Shown here: piece by piece, positions 35,145 through 44,512 of the stretch
How positions within the stretch are numbered: position 1 is the stretch's first letter
Layout: the number at the start of each line of letters is the position of its first letter
Assembly: GCA_030760725.1 (NCBI GenBank)
Contig: JASWHV010000011.1
Coordinates: forward strand, 14,719,501-14,783,500
Direction: 5' to 3'
Length of the DNA stretch: 64,000 nt
Source of the DNA: Neostapfia colusana
Lineage: Eukaryota > Streptophyta > Magnoliopsida > Poales > Poaceae
Translations under genes and position numbers: made by a program
Notes under the pieces: model-generated
The model's database searches: none
What the model saw: the letters and a program-made list of their open reading frames with translations, nothing else
Told to the model about the DNA's origin: nothing

Positions 35145-37683
35145 TGTAAGGGCCTCAGTTTTTGACACATATTTGAAGTGTTCATCACCATACACACACA
35201 CCTCATTTGAGGAAAGATGATGAACACAAATGAAGAGCAAGTAACCACCATCAATATGCTCATTAGAGAACAAACTTACATATTGCAAAAGTGGTATTTC
35301 CCACATGTGATATAGAGGGGCTGGGCATATGAAAACTCCTACACATTGCTAAGGATGTCCATGCCAAGTTTCACCCAAATTCAAAACCTTTTTGAGGTCA
35401 TTTTGGATATAGTAAGTAAGAGGGCAGTTTGAAACCATATTCAAATTCAAACTGTTTTTATCCCATGAATTTAAATGTGGGAGGCATATTCTTATTCAGC
35501 ACATTTTTGTGAGCTCACACACCAATTTTCACTCCATTTGGAGTTGATCTTGACATGAGCTAAGTGGGGTAAATTCAAACTTTATTTGAATTTCAAACTG
35601 AACTTGTGCTGAAATTCATCCAAACATAACCCAATTTGAATTCTATTCAATTCAAATGGCTCATGGGTGAATAATTTGAATCACTTGGGGTATTTTGGGG
35701 CTCACTGTTTACAACAGTGATTAGGAGTAAATTTCAGAGGTTAAAATTGGAAGTGGGACCCACATGTCAGCCACTACAAAACAAACCGACTGAAAACCCA
35801 GCTCGGGTTCTTGCGCCGGACTGAGGAGCCGCCACGGCGAAGAGGCGACCGGGACACCACCTGCTTGCCGCCCTGACGTGCTGGACCGCCTCACAGCCCC
35901 CTTATCTACGCCGCCGTCCTGATCGGAGTGATCACCGCCCACTCTGCTTCTTCCTCGCATCAGAAACACGCCATCGCTGCCGATCACTCGGAGCTGAGCA
36001 GGGAAGCTTGATCACCGCCTCTCCGTCCCCTCCAGAGCCTCGGCAAGGTACTAGAAACCTTCCTCCGTCTTCCCCGCGGCTAGAATCCAGCTGAAACCTG
36101 TCGATCTCGGCTATACCGAGAGTTCAATCCGGTGACCTAACGCCGCCGCACTTCAGGCTCCCGTGGACAGCCCAACCAGGGCGTTATCACGCCCGAGCCA
36201 AGGCACCCTTGGACGCGCTGGTGACCGGTGCTTCTCATCCCCGAGCCACAGCCCGAGTGTTTGCTCACCGGTGGCGAATTTCCAGTTTTCCCCTTTCTGG
36301 GTGCAGAACGACCTTCGGGTGCGGTTCCGTCGAATTCGTACTCTAGAAAGGATTAGAGAGCCTCAATCCGCTCTCACACAAACTAGACACGGTAACGCAC
36401 CAGTTACCTTCACAACCTTTGGCCGGAGGACCTCTGTACCCGGCTTAATTCGAAGTTTACCGATGGCGGAACAAACAGGAGGCATCGGGCGCACGGTGAG
36501 GACCTACTCCGGGCCTTCCCCGAGCTGCCTCAAGCTCATGTCGACCTTCCCTGAGGTCCACTGATGCTTTCCGACCGGTTGCCAGAGTAGTTGAGGTGCT
36601 AGGGGAGTCAGCCGACACGGCCGAAGTTTTTCCGAGGCGGCGGCTTGTCGCCGACCATGTACCGGCCGTTGTCATGACGAGCTGACCCCAGAATCTTGTT
36701 CCCCTAGTGAAAGTAGGCAGGGGCAGCCAATATCTTGAAGTTTGGAGCTCCATAGAAGCTGCCGGCGAGGTCCCTCGGCGGCAGAGCGCGGGCGGCGCGA
36801 GGTTGAAGAAGGGGGTGGACCCCAGCTGTCAGCGACCGATATTTTAAATCGGGATCGGGTTGCGGCCAGGATCGGGTGTGCTGGTGCGCGAAAACCTTGT
36901 GGGCCGCGTTTTGCTGTCGCCTCGGCGATCAACACGTGTCCCTGCGGGCCCCGGCCGATTTAAACTTTTCCCCCGATTTTCAGAATTCTTCCAAACTTCA
37001 AATCCTCATAACTTTGGCTAGATAGCTCCAAATCGAGTGAACCAAATTTTGTTGGATTCAGCTCTCTGAGCACTTTCCAGCAAATCAAGTTTCACTTCAT
37101 GAAAACCTTTATTTCTCCATAATTAATTTCTCAAAGTTTAAACTGTTAGGAATTTTAACTGGAGAATCCTTTGGAGGAAAAGCCTGAAATTTTGCTGAGA
37201 TATTCACCAAAATATCCCTGAACTACCATAAAAATTTCACAGACATTTGAGCTCATTTGATCCACCTAATGGTGTGATTAGTGAAACTGTTCCAGAGAAA
37301 ATGGAAAATGTTCAGAAACATTTTCAGAATTTCCTCTAAAATTGTTTAGCTCATATCCTTAGCTAGGAACCTTCAAATTAAGTGAGACCAACTCCATTAG
37401 AACCCTCTGAAAATCTAGATTTCAGAAATCATAATTTGTTTCATGAAAATCCTTAGGACACCGTAGAAGCCTTCAATTAAGGTCAAGTACATAATTAATT
37501 GTGGAGGGCTCAAATGAGCTTTGCTGCAACTAAAACTTGTCCAAATCTCTGTTTAGGTTGTAACCAAGCCCCAGTAAAAGTTTCGCAGTCATTGGGTCTG
37601 TATAGTAAGGGTTATAGATTTCACAACTTCAAACTTAGCACAAATGCATTTAAATTGATACATGTACCTCTTCTATCATGTAG

Positions 37684-37764
37684 TCGCTAAGGTCGAGGAG
37701 GAACCCAAAGTCCTAGACTTCGTTACTCCAGAGGAGCAGCTAGCCTACGACCAAGAGCAGCAAG
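37684..37764 (+). other. Putative LTR mini-exon (Gy9 5' LTR), 81 nt
   Basis: Acceptor CATGTAG (to 37683), donor CAAG|GCAAGC (37764|37765). The acidic open frame (VAKVEEEP...PEEQLAYDQ) starts and ends in phase 1. Joined to 38859 it reads on to TAG at 38945-38947. No ATG occurs in this exon or in the ~280 bases before the first donor. Confidence 0.55.
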
Positions 37765-39112
37765 GCAAGCCCCAGTTTGCATTAACCGTTTTTACAAATT
37801 TTTATTGTTTTGAGCACTTACTTGAGTATTATGGTTCTTTGCATTAGAGTCTTGTGTGGAAACCCAACTGCATAGCCAAGAAAACCATGGATTGGGTTTA
37901 GGATTTACAAACCCCGTTAGATATGGCAATGCTAAGATAGAGTAGGATTCGGTACAAGTCGAGTAGTTGGAACTACTCGTGAGCATAGGCTAGAGGCACT
38001 CAACTCAGGTAGAGATAGCACATGATACACATGGCAAGAAAGATGAGACCGAGCGGAGAGTAAGGGCAGCAGGACTTTGGGGCCTGTGTGCTATAGCTTC
38101 GATTGTGTCGATTGAGGACCGAGCCGTGTGCGGAACTGTTGAACAATCTAGAACAGTACTGAAGACCTACCGGCTATATGGGAACCGGGAAACTGATGTC
38201 ACTCGGGTAGCTGGGTGTTGAGGCATAGCTGGTCATTCAGAGGGTAGGTTAATAGCTCGAGGTGTAAATCGGCTGGCGGCACTGAGATGCGCGTGCAGAG
38301 ACCTCTTGCTCGGGACGATTGGACCGGTTCAACATTTGGCTAACGGGTGAAAGGTAGTTGCGTACGGCATCCGTGATGGTTGTTGTAGGCAACATCGAGT
38401 ACGGGCGTACGTGACGGATTGTTCGGGTAATCCTGCAGGTGTAAATCGATTATAATCGCCGTCCCTCGCGGTCAGTGAGTACCACTTGTTCACTGTACCG
38501 TGACGTAGAAAGAACAGGCTAGTTGCATGTTAAAATGTTGCTAATTGAAAGATGGACTTTGCTTGTTAATGATTTGCTGTAGCTTAGAGCTAATTAAAGT
38601 TCCTTTCAACTTTGGGCAAAGTACATGAGAGAAATGCGTTTCTTGTTTGATTGCGGCTCTTTCATGTGCCTTAGCGTAAGGTTCTCTACAATCTGATGCT
38701 AAAACTTGAAAGTAAGGTTCCACTAATCAGGCGAGTCCTATGCAAATGTTTTTACCTCATGTACCCATCACCCCTCATGTAGAAGTTCCATGTTTAGGTG
38801 AGACGGGTCAGACTTGCTGAGCCTTCGTGCTCACTGCTTATGTTTGAAGCTTTTGCAGGGTTCTATGAGGAAGGGACTCGCGAAGAGGAGACGGAACCCC
38901 AGGAGGGGAACCCCGTCGAGTGGGAGTCGTGCACGCCGCAGAGTTAGTGTGCGTGTGTGCTAGCAAGAACACGTTCAAGGGCTGAACGTGGACTTGATGC
39001 GTAGTCTACGCCCGCGAGTGTAGACTGGACTTATTTTGATGTAAACATGTTCATAAACTTGTTTATGTAATAAAATTTCGCTTCCGCTTTGTACCTTTGA
39101 TGTGTGTTATAC

Positions 39113-39133
39113 GGTGCTGTGCAACGCAGCACC
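39113..39133 (+). other. Terminal LTR hairpin (Gy9 5' LTR)
   Basis: GGTGCTG/CAGCACC perfect 7-bp stem, 7-base loop. Relative to LTR2/LTR7/LTR11 one C-G pair is replaced by T-A on both sides, a compensatory change. Confidence 0.8.
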
Positions 39134-39176
39134 CCTCAGCGTGATCCTGGCTCGACAAGACCGTGGGGTCGTGTCA

Positions 39177-40681
39177 GCGTTGGTATCAGAGCTCGCTTGA
39201 GGTTTAACACAGTACAAAGGTCATCTTTTTTTAAAAATCCAGTGAGGAACGAGTTAGTACCCCGTATAAGGATGGTATTAGCATATAGAAAGTGGCATAC
39301 TAACCTATTTGTCTATGTCGGAAAATCGTGTATCTCGGGACGTTTATGTCTTGGGGGATAGACGTAAGCGCTGTCCACCAGTGCGCACAAGCTGAAGGGT
39401 GGAGCCCCACGGGTGGCAGGTAACCCGACCCGCTTTGATATCCTCTACGACTCCTCATGTTGTTTGGGGTATTCGAGCAACGTCTGTCCCTGGCGTGCGT
39501 GGTGCAACTTGGGAGACCCCGTCACGTGGTCTGAAACGTGAACACGTAACTCAAGGCGTGTTTGGCTTGAGAACATCCGGGCGAGTGATGACGGCCGAGT
39601 GTACGAACTGTATGGATTCCAGGCTCGGTGTGCAGCCGAGTCTGACGATTGCTTGAGTTTCCTGCAGGTAGCCTGACCACGAAATGGTAGATGTGTAGCA
39701 TCCGTGTGCGAGTGACATTTAGTGCCACTAAATTAACGAAGCCGGCTAAGTCCGGTATAGGTTTTTCTTTGTGAGGACGTAGTACCAACATGCTCCGGTG
39801 ACGCATCGACGTCACACCCAACTAAATGAACAACTTCATTGTAAAAACTTGGAGGTTTTGATCCAAAGCACTAAAAGTTGATGTAACTCTTTCCCTTAAT
39901 CAGGATATTCAAAGTTAACAAGTTTTCAACTTATAGGTTGTTAAGGACAGAGCACTCTGTTTTCAGCTGAATTAATGCTGAAGTTAGTCAGAGGTTAGAG
40001 ATTGAGTTATTTCGAGGTTGGGGTCATATGATACATTTATGGAAACCTTTGGAAGAGCTTTACAACTTTTTTGTTGAGGTCCAGAGGTGTTTCATCCCTT
40101 AACCAATCGAAAAATGCAGTGGAGTTGAAACTGTCCAGAAAACAGGACAGAGCAAAGACTCTCTGTAAACTCTCTGTAAATTAGGCATAACTTCCTGCTT
40201 AAAAATCCAAAAATAGAAAATGAGGTAGTTATGGAAAGCTTATGAGATAGGTTACAACTTTGTAACAGAAAATTTTGTCAGATTAGGAACAGAATTAACT
40301 GGAATTCTTGGATCAAATCAGTACCTAAAGCAGGGAGGTGCTGTCCAATTGTTTCCAGAAATTCGGTTAACTTTGACATCTCATAACTTTTGAACCATGA
40401 CAGATATTAGGCCAAGCAAATACTTTCTGGAAAGCTATTGAAGTTAGCTTTAACTTTGATATTGAGCTCCAGAACTAGTGTTTCCTTTAACATGGCCTAA
40501 ATAAGCTTGAAATGGAAACTGGTCAGGGCTGTCATGTTGGACAGCAGATCAACAGTCAAGTTTGCTTAAAAATTTGAACTATGTTTCCAAGTTTTATGGG
40601 TTCAATGACATGTCTTGTGTTATAACTCAGTTATTCACTGTTTAAATAAATATTTGACATTTCTCAAATATATTTTTACAG
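39177..40681 (+). other. Gy9 leader with Met-tRNA primer site and candidate intron
   Basis: Primer-binding site TGGTATCAGAGC at 39181-39192, 4 bases inside the LTR. A candidate donor CTGCAG|GTAGCC (39667|39668) is conserved in Gy3. The acceptor TATTTTTACAG (to 40681) abuts the orf0 ATG. The 39830-40680 part is AT-rich and intron-like. No ORF is supported. Confidence 0.75.
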
Positions 40682-41626
40682 ATGACAGCTGATAAGCAGT
40701 TGGAGAACGGGTGGGTGATGTCCCACTGTTCTCACCGTAGCGGCTACCCAGAAGCATGGTGGCAAATGCTCCAATATTTCGGGTATAACCAGATGCCGCA
40801 GTACTTCGCCAAGGAAGAAGGCGATGAGGGGAACAAGACGTGGACAATCCATGTCGAAGTCCCTGCAGTACCTACGCCACCCGGTTGGATGCCGTTCACC
40901 GTCACGGTGAGAGGAAGACAGCCGGAAGGTATGTGGCAAGTGGCAGCCCGTGACACCATGTCACGTTTCTGCCAACTACACGTGCAGGCTATGGAGGGCA
41001 CTCCATATGCGCTCGTTCCGGTGGAGGGACGGGCTCAGCATGTGTGGGAAGAGAGGTACCAGGAGGCAACAGACCCGAGTTGCCCAAGGTACAACCCCGC
41101 GGAGGCAAATCTCGGCCTCCAGATGAGGGCGGGAAATGCCGTGATGGACAGCCAAGCTGTTCATACGGGGCATCTCGCCACAAAGCTCAAGGAGAGCATG
41201 AGCCGTGGAGACCATTTCGAGGGTGCTCACAGCGCACTCTGCAATGTGCTCCTTCCGACAATCAAGCGACTGAATGAACAACATAATCAGTTGCATCGTC
41301 TGAAGAAGGCGAAGAAGAAAAGCCGTGTTGACATCGTGGCGTTACAGGAACTGGTACAGAATCTGACCCATCAGAACGAGGACCTTGCTCAAGAGCGGGA
41401 CAATGCTATTGAGGAAGGGCAAGGCTGGGAAGAAGATTACAACCAGGCTATGGACGAGGTGCATGCTTTGCAGGACCTCGTACCTCCGGTATTGGGCATA
41501 CCGGTGGTCTTGGGTCTTCCAGCAATGGGAGAACCCGGGATGGGAGAAGAGGTGGTAGATCCAGAGCCACCAGCAGAGGTACCGGAGGAGGACGACCCAC
41601 AGGAGGTCGAGTTCTACTCCGAGTAG
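40682..41626 (+). CDS. Gy9 orf0: accessory coiled-coil protein
   Basis: An intact 314-residue ORF, separate from gag, on the element's sense strand. Residues ~1-150 look globular (YPEAWWQMLQYFGY, PFTVTVRGRQPEG, MSRFCQLHVQAMEGTPYALV). Residues ~195-265 form a coiled coil with a basic KKAKKKSR cluster that could be a nuclear signal, and the tail is acidic and Pro-rich. The start codon is fixed by homology to Gy3 orf0 (MTxDKQLENGWV) and by the splice acceptor directly before it. It has no resemblance I recognise to Gag, Pol or Env. RIRE3/RIRE8-type elements are reported to have an orf0 here, from memory; the role is unknown. Retention in Gy9, Gy3 and Gy10 argues for selection. Likely expressed from a spliced LTR transcript (inference). 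Confidence 0.85.
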   Translation: MTADKQLENGWVMSHCSHRSGYPEAWWQMLQYFGYNQMPQYFAKEEGDEGNKTWTIHVEVPAVPTPPGWMPFTVTVRGRQPEGMWQVAARDTMSRFCQLHVQAMEGTPYALVPVEGRAQHVWEERYQEATDPSCPRYNPAEANLGLQMRAGNAVMDSQAVHTGHLATKLKESMSRGDHFEGAHSALCNVLLPTIKRLNEQHNQLHRLKKAKKKSRVDIVALQELVQNLTHQNEDLAQERDNAIEEGQGWEEDYNQAMDEVHALQDLVPPVLGIPVVLGLPAMGEPGMGEEVVDPEPPAEVPEEDDPQEVEFYSE

Positions 41627-41898
41627 GGGGTTACAGTTGCCAAGTAGGGCAGCTAGGGTAGTGTAACCCAACTTTTGTAATCGGTGACATGTCGTGTAGG
41701 CAGTAGCGTATGTATAGGTAGCGACGACATGAGCACGACATCTCGGAGACCCGAGAATAATGTATCTTGTATAAAGTTTATGCTTTATCAATATATGTGC
41801 ATGTTGTGCAACTTAATCATGTGTCACTTCAATACCTACTGTTACATATGGAATTCTAAGTAAGACATGTGCTAATCGCTGCTGTTTTGAATTTCAGA

Positions 41899-43323
41899 AT
41901 GACGCGTACTCGTGCCAACCCTGATGTTGGCGGTACTAGCCAAGGGGGAGAGACCTCCCAACCACCTCCCGTGGACTCCTCGGGACAGCAACATCCGCAG
42001 CAGCAACAGCAACAGCAAACACCGCCACCGCCACTGCCAACAGTTACATTGGTCGACATCGTCGCGGCAATGGCGGGTTCACATCAGCAGCACATGGAAT
42101 TGCTGCAAACGCTTATCGCCAATACGTCTCGCCCAGAGAGACGTCAAGATCGTGAGGAGCGTCAACAGAGCTCCTACTCCGACTTCCTGGCGACTCATCC
42201 CCCAGTATTCTCAAGGGCGGATGAACCTCTTGACGCGGACAATTGGCTCCGCGCAATAGAGATGAAGTTCGGGCTGCTCCAGCTAAGTGGGCAGCGCAAG
42301 ACTCAGTTCACGGTCCAGCAGCTCCAAGGATCCGCGAGCGCGTGGTGGACCAACTTCTGTGCTTCACAGCCCACCGACCGAGTGATGACCTGGACGGAGT
42401 CCCGGACGGCCTTCAGGGCCTATCACATACCGCCAGTTCTAATGAAGAGGAAGACGCAGGAGTTCCTGCACCTGCAGCAAGGGAGTCGGAACGCGCTGGA
42501 ATACTACAGGGCGTTCAACGATCTCGCGATTTATGCGTCGTATCATGCCGATACAGACGAGAAGCGGCGGGACCATTTCTACCAGGGGCTTAACCCGCTC
42601 CTGAAGGACAAATTGGCGATGTTCAATCGCGGCAGCCTCAACGACATCATTGATGCTGCGATTGTTCAGGAGGACTCCGGCAAGGAGTTAGCGGCGGCGG
42701 AGAGAAAGCGAAGCGCGCCGCAGAGCAGCGGAGAAGGAGGCGGTCCATCTCAGAAGTTTCGGATGGTGAATCGCCCACCATCAGGTCCACGCTGGCAGCC
42801 ACCACAGCGGTTGATGCCGTTCCACAGTCGGCCGTACTCTTCACCGGCATTCAGGCCGGCACTGCCAGTACCACCTCCGCAACAACAGCAGCAGCGGACG
42901 ATGCCGCGTGCATATGCACCTCAGCAGCGCATGCCGGGCTTTCATCCCCCGAGCACTACAACAGCAGCGGCCACATGTTACAAGTGTGGGCGTCCAGGAC
43001 ACTTCGCGAGCAGTTGCCCGGAGAGGCAAGGCGGCGGAGTGGCACCGCAGTTTCCGGGGAGGAATCAACCCCGGAACCCTACTAATGCGCGGCGGGCAAA
43101 CCCTAGGCCCGGCACCGTCCACCAGCTTTCCATAGAGGACGTGCCGGAGGGCGAGCCAATCCTTCCGGGTATGTTCCAACTCCACCAGCATCCCGCTATA
43201 GTACTGTTTGATTCAGGCGCCACGCATAGCTTCATTAGCCAAGCTTTCATTGATAAATATAGTTTGCAAATACTACCCACCGATAGTCCGTATGTGATCT
43301 GTTCACCGGGTGGGAAAATTTAA
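41899..43323 (+). CDS. gag: Gy9 Gag with truncated protease, ends at nonsense codon
   Basis: Gag assembles the cytoplasmic virus-like particle and packages RNA. The ATG at 41899 follows AATTTCAG (acceptor-like) and is chosen by homology to Gy3; an upstream in-frame ATG at 41869 is less likely. A Gln-rich N-terminus (about residues 35-50) precedes the retrotransposon Gag domain (about residues 70-270; motifs DADNWLRAIEMKFGLLQL and YHADTDEKRRDHFYQGL). A Pro/Gln linker and one CCHC zinc knuckle CYKCGRPGHFASSC (about 42976-43017) follow. The protease active site FDSGATHSFISQ is at about 43207-43242. A TAA at 43321-43323 cuts the protease; the frame stays open beyond it, so this is a point nonsense change in an otherwise continuous Gag-Pol. 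Confidence 0.9.
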   Translation: MTRTRANPDVGGTSQGGETSQPPPVDSSGQQHPQQQQQQQTPPPPLPTVTLVDIVAAMAGSHQQHMELLQTLIANTSRPERRQDREERQQSSYSDFLATHPPVFSRADEPLDADNWLRAIEMKFGLLQLSGQRKTQFTVQQLQGSASAWWTNFCASQPTDRVMTWTESRTAFRAYHIPPVLMKRKTQEFLHLQQGSRNALEYYRAFNDLAIYASYHADTDEKRRDHFYQGLNPLLKDKLAMFNRGSLNDIIDAAIVQEDSGKELAAAERKRSAPQSSGEGGGPSQKFRMVNRPPSGPRWQPPQRLMPFHSRPYSSPAFRPALPVPPPQQQQQRTMPRAYAPQQRMPGFHPPSTTTAAATCYKCGRPGHFASSCPERQGGGVAPQFPGRNQPRNPTNARRANPRPGTVHQLSIEDVPEGEPILPGMFQLHQHPAIVLFDSGATHSFISQAFIDKYSLQILPTDSPYVICSPGGKI

Positions 43324-44512
43324 GCAAGCATGATGGTCCCAAAAGCGCCATTGTGCTTAGAGGGTAGAGTATACCCTATGTCTCTCATAATCTTAGAGGG
43401 ACAAAAGGTCGATGTCATCTTAGGGATGTCGTGGTTAACCCGCCACGGCGCTATTTTAGACACCGTCGTTCGAGTCATGCACTTAAACTCAGAAGTGCAC
43501 GAGTCTCACTCCTTATTTCTGGACAGTCCGGAAATAAAACTTCCAAGTGTCTATCAAGCCACAACCATCAGATTGGAAGATATTCCAGTGGTCCGAGAGT
43601 TCCCTGACGTATTCCCGGAGGATTTGCCGGGGATGCCGCCTGATAGAGATGTGGAGTTCAAGATTGGACTTGCACCGGGAACCATGCCAATATCCCGAAG
43701 GCCGTACAAGATGGCGCCCAAGGAGTTGGCTGAACTGAAGACTCAGCTCACGGACCTTGTGGAGAAGGGTTTTATTAGGCCGAGCTCCTCGCCATGGGGC
43801 TGTTCGGCATTATTTGTCAAGAAGAAGGATGAGACGTTACGGCTTTGCGTGGACTATCGTCCGTTAAATGCCGTAACCATCAAGAACAAGTACCCGTTGC
43901 CACGGATCGACATGCTGTTTGATCAGTTGGTCGAAGCAAAGATCTTTTCCAAGATGGACTTAAGATCCGGGTACCATCAGATTAAGGTAAGGGTGGAGGA
44001 CATTCCAAAGACAGCTTTCTCGATGAGGTACGGACTTTATGAGTACCTGGTCATGTCCTTCGGCCTCACCAATGCTCCAGCTCACTTCATGTACTTGATG
44101 AACTCGGTATTCATGCCGGAGCTGGACAAGTTTGTCACGGTCTTCATCGACGATATCCTGGTATATTCCAAGTCGGAAGAAGATCACAAGAAGCATCTGC
44201 GTATAGTCTTGCAACGGCTGCGGGATCACAAGTTATACGCGAAATTCAGCAAGTGCGAGTTTTGGATATCGCAAGTGCCTTTTCTCGGGCATATCATCTC
44301 AGCGGAAGGTATCGCTGTAGACCCGAGCAACATCACCCAAGTGCTGAATTGGAAATCCCCGAGAACTGTTCACGAGGTACGGAGTTTCCTCGGACTCGCG
44401 GCATATTATCGGAGGTTCATTCCGAACATCTCAAAGATTGCCAAGCCAATGACAGAGCTGCTGAAGAAGGCTACCAAATATGTTTGGAGTCCAGCTTGTG
44501 AAGCAGCATTTC
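43324..44512 (+). pseudogene. pol: Gy9 pol part 1: protease C-terminus and reverse transcriptase
   Basis: It continues in the Gag frame after the stop. The protease C-terminal motif KVDVILGMSWLTRHGAILD is at about 43410. The RT has DVEFKIGLAPGTMPISRRPY, then KKDETLRLCVDYRPLNAVT, FSKMDLRSGYHQI and active site FIDDILVYSK (about 44142). The end KYVWSPACEAAF marks the RT-RNase H junction. At about 44513 the frame shifts by one base (one base missing relative to the expected frame) into that of the RNase H segment. RT would copy RNA into cDNA from the Met-tRNA primer. Catalytic Asp residues are intact. Confidence 0.9.

Larger units (their letters stand above)
35145..39176 (+). mobile_element. Gy9 5' LTR
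   Basis: TGTAAGGGCCTCAG...GGTCGTGTCA. A GC-rich block (35800-36950) holds the presumed promoter-proximal exon, ending in donor CAAG|GTACTAG (36047|36048). Then come the mini-exon (37684-37764), intron 2 with conserved hairpin and blocks, the third-exon acceptor TTTTGCAG (to 38858), a stop at 38945, AATAAA (39069-39074) and the terminal hairpin (39113-39133). I could not place a convincing TATA box. A 133-aa ORF at 36163-36564 is present in both LTRs, but only because they are copies. Confidence 0.95.

Noticed and set aside
36163..36564. 133-residue ORF present twice (also 47541-47942)
   Set aside because: It lies in the paired LTRs of one element, so duplication explains its presence; it spans the region after the first-exon donor and shows no domain.
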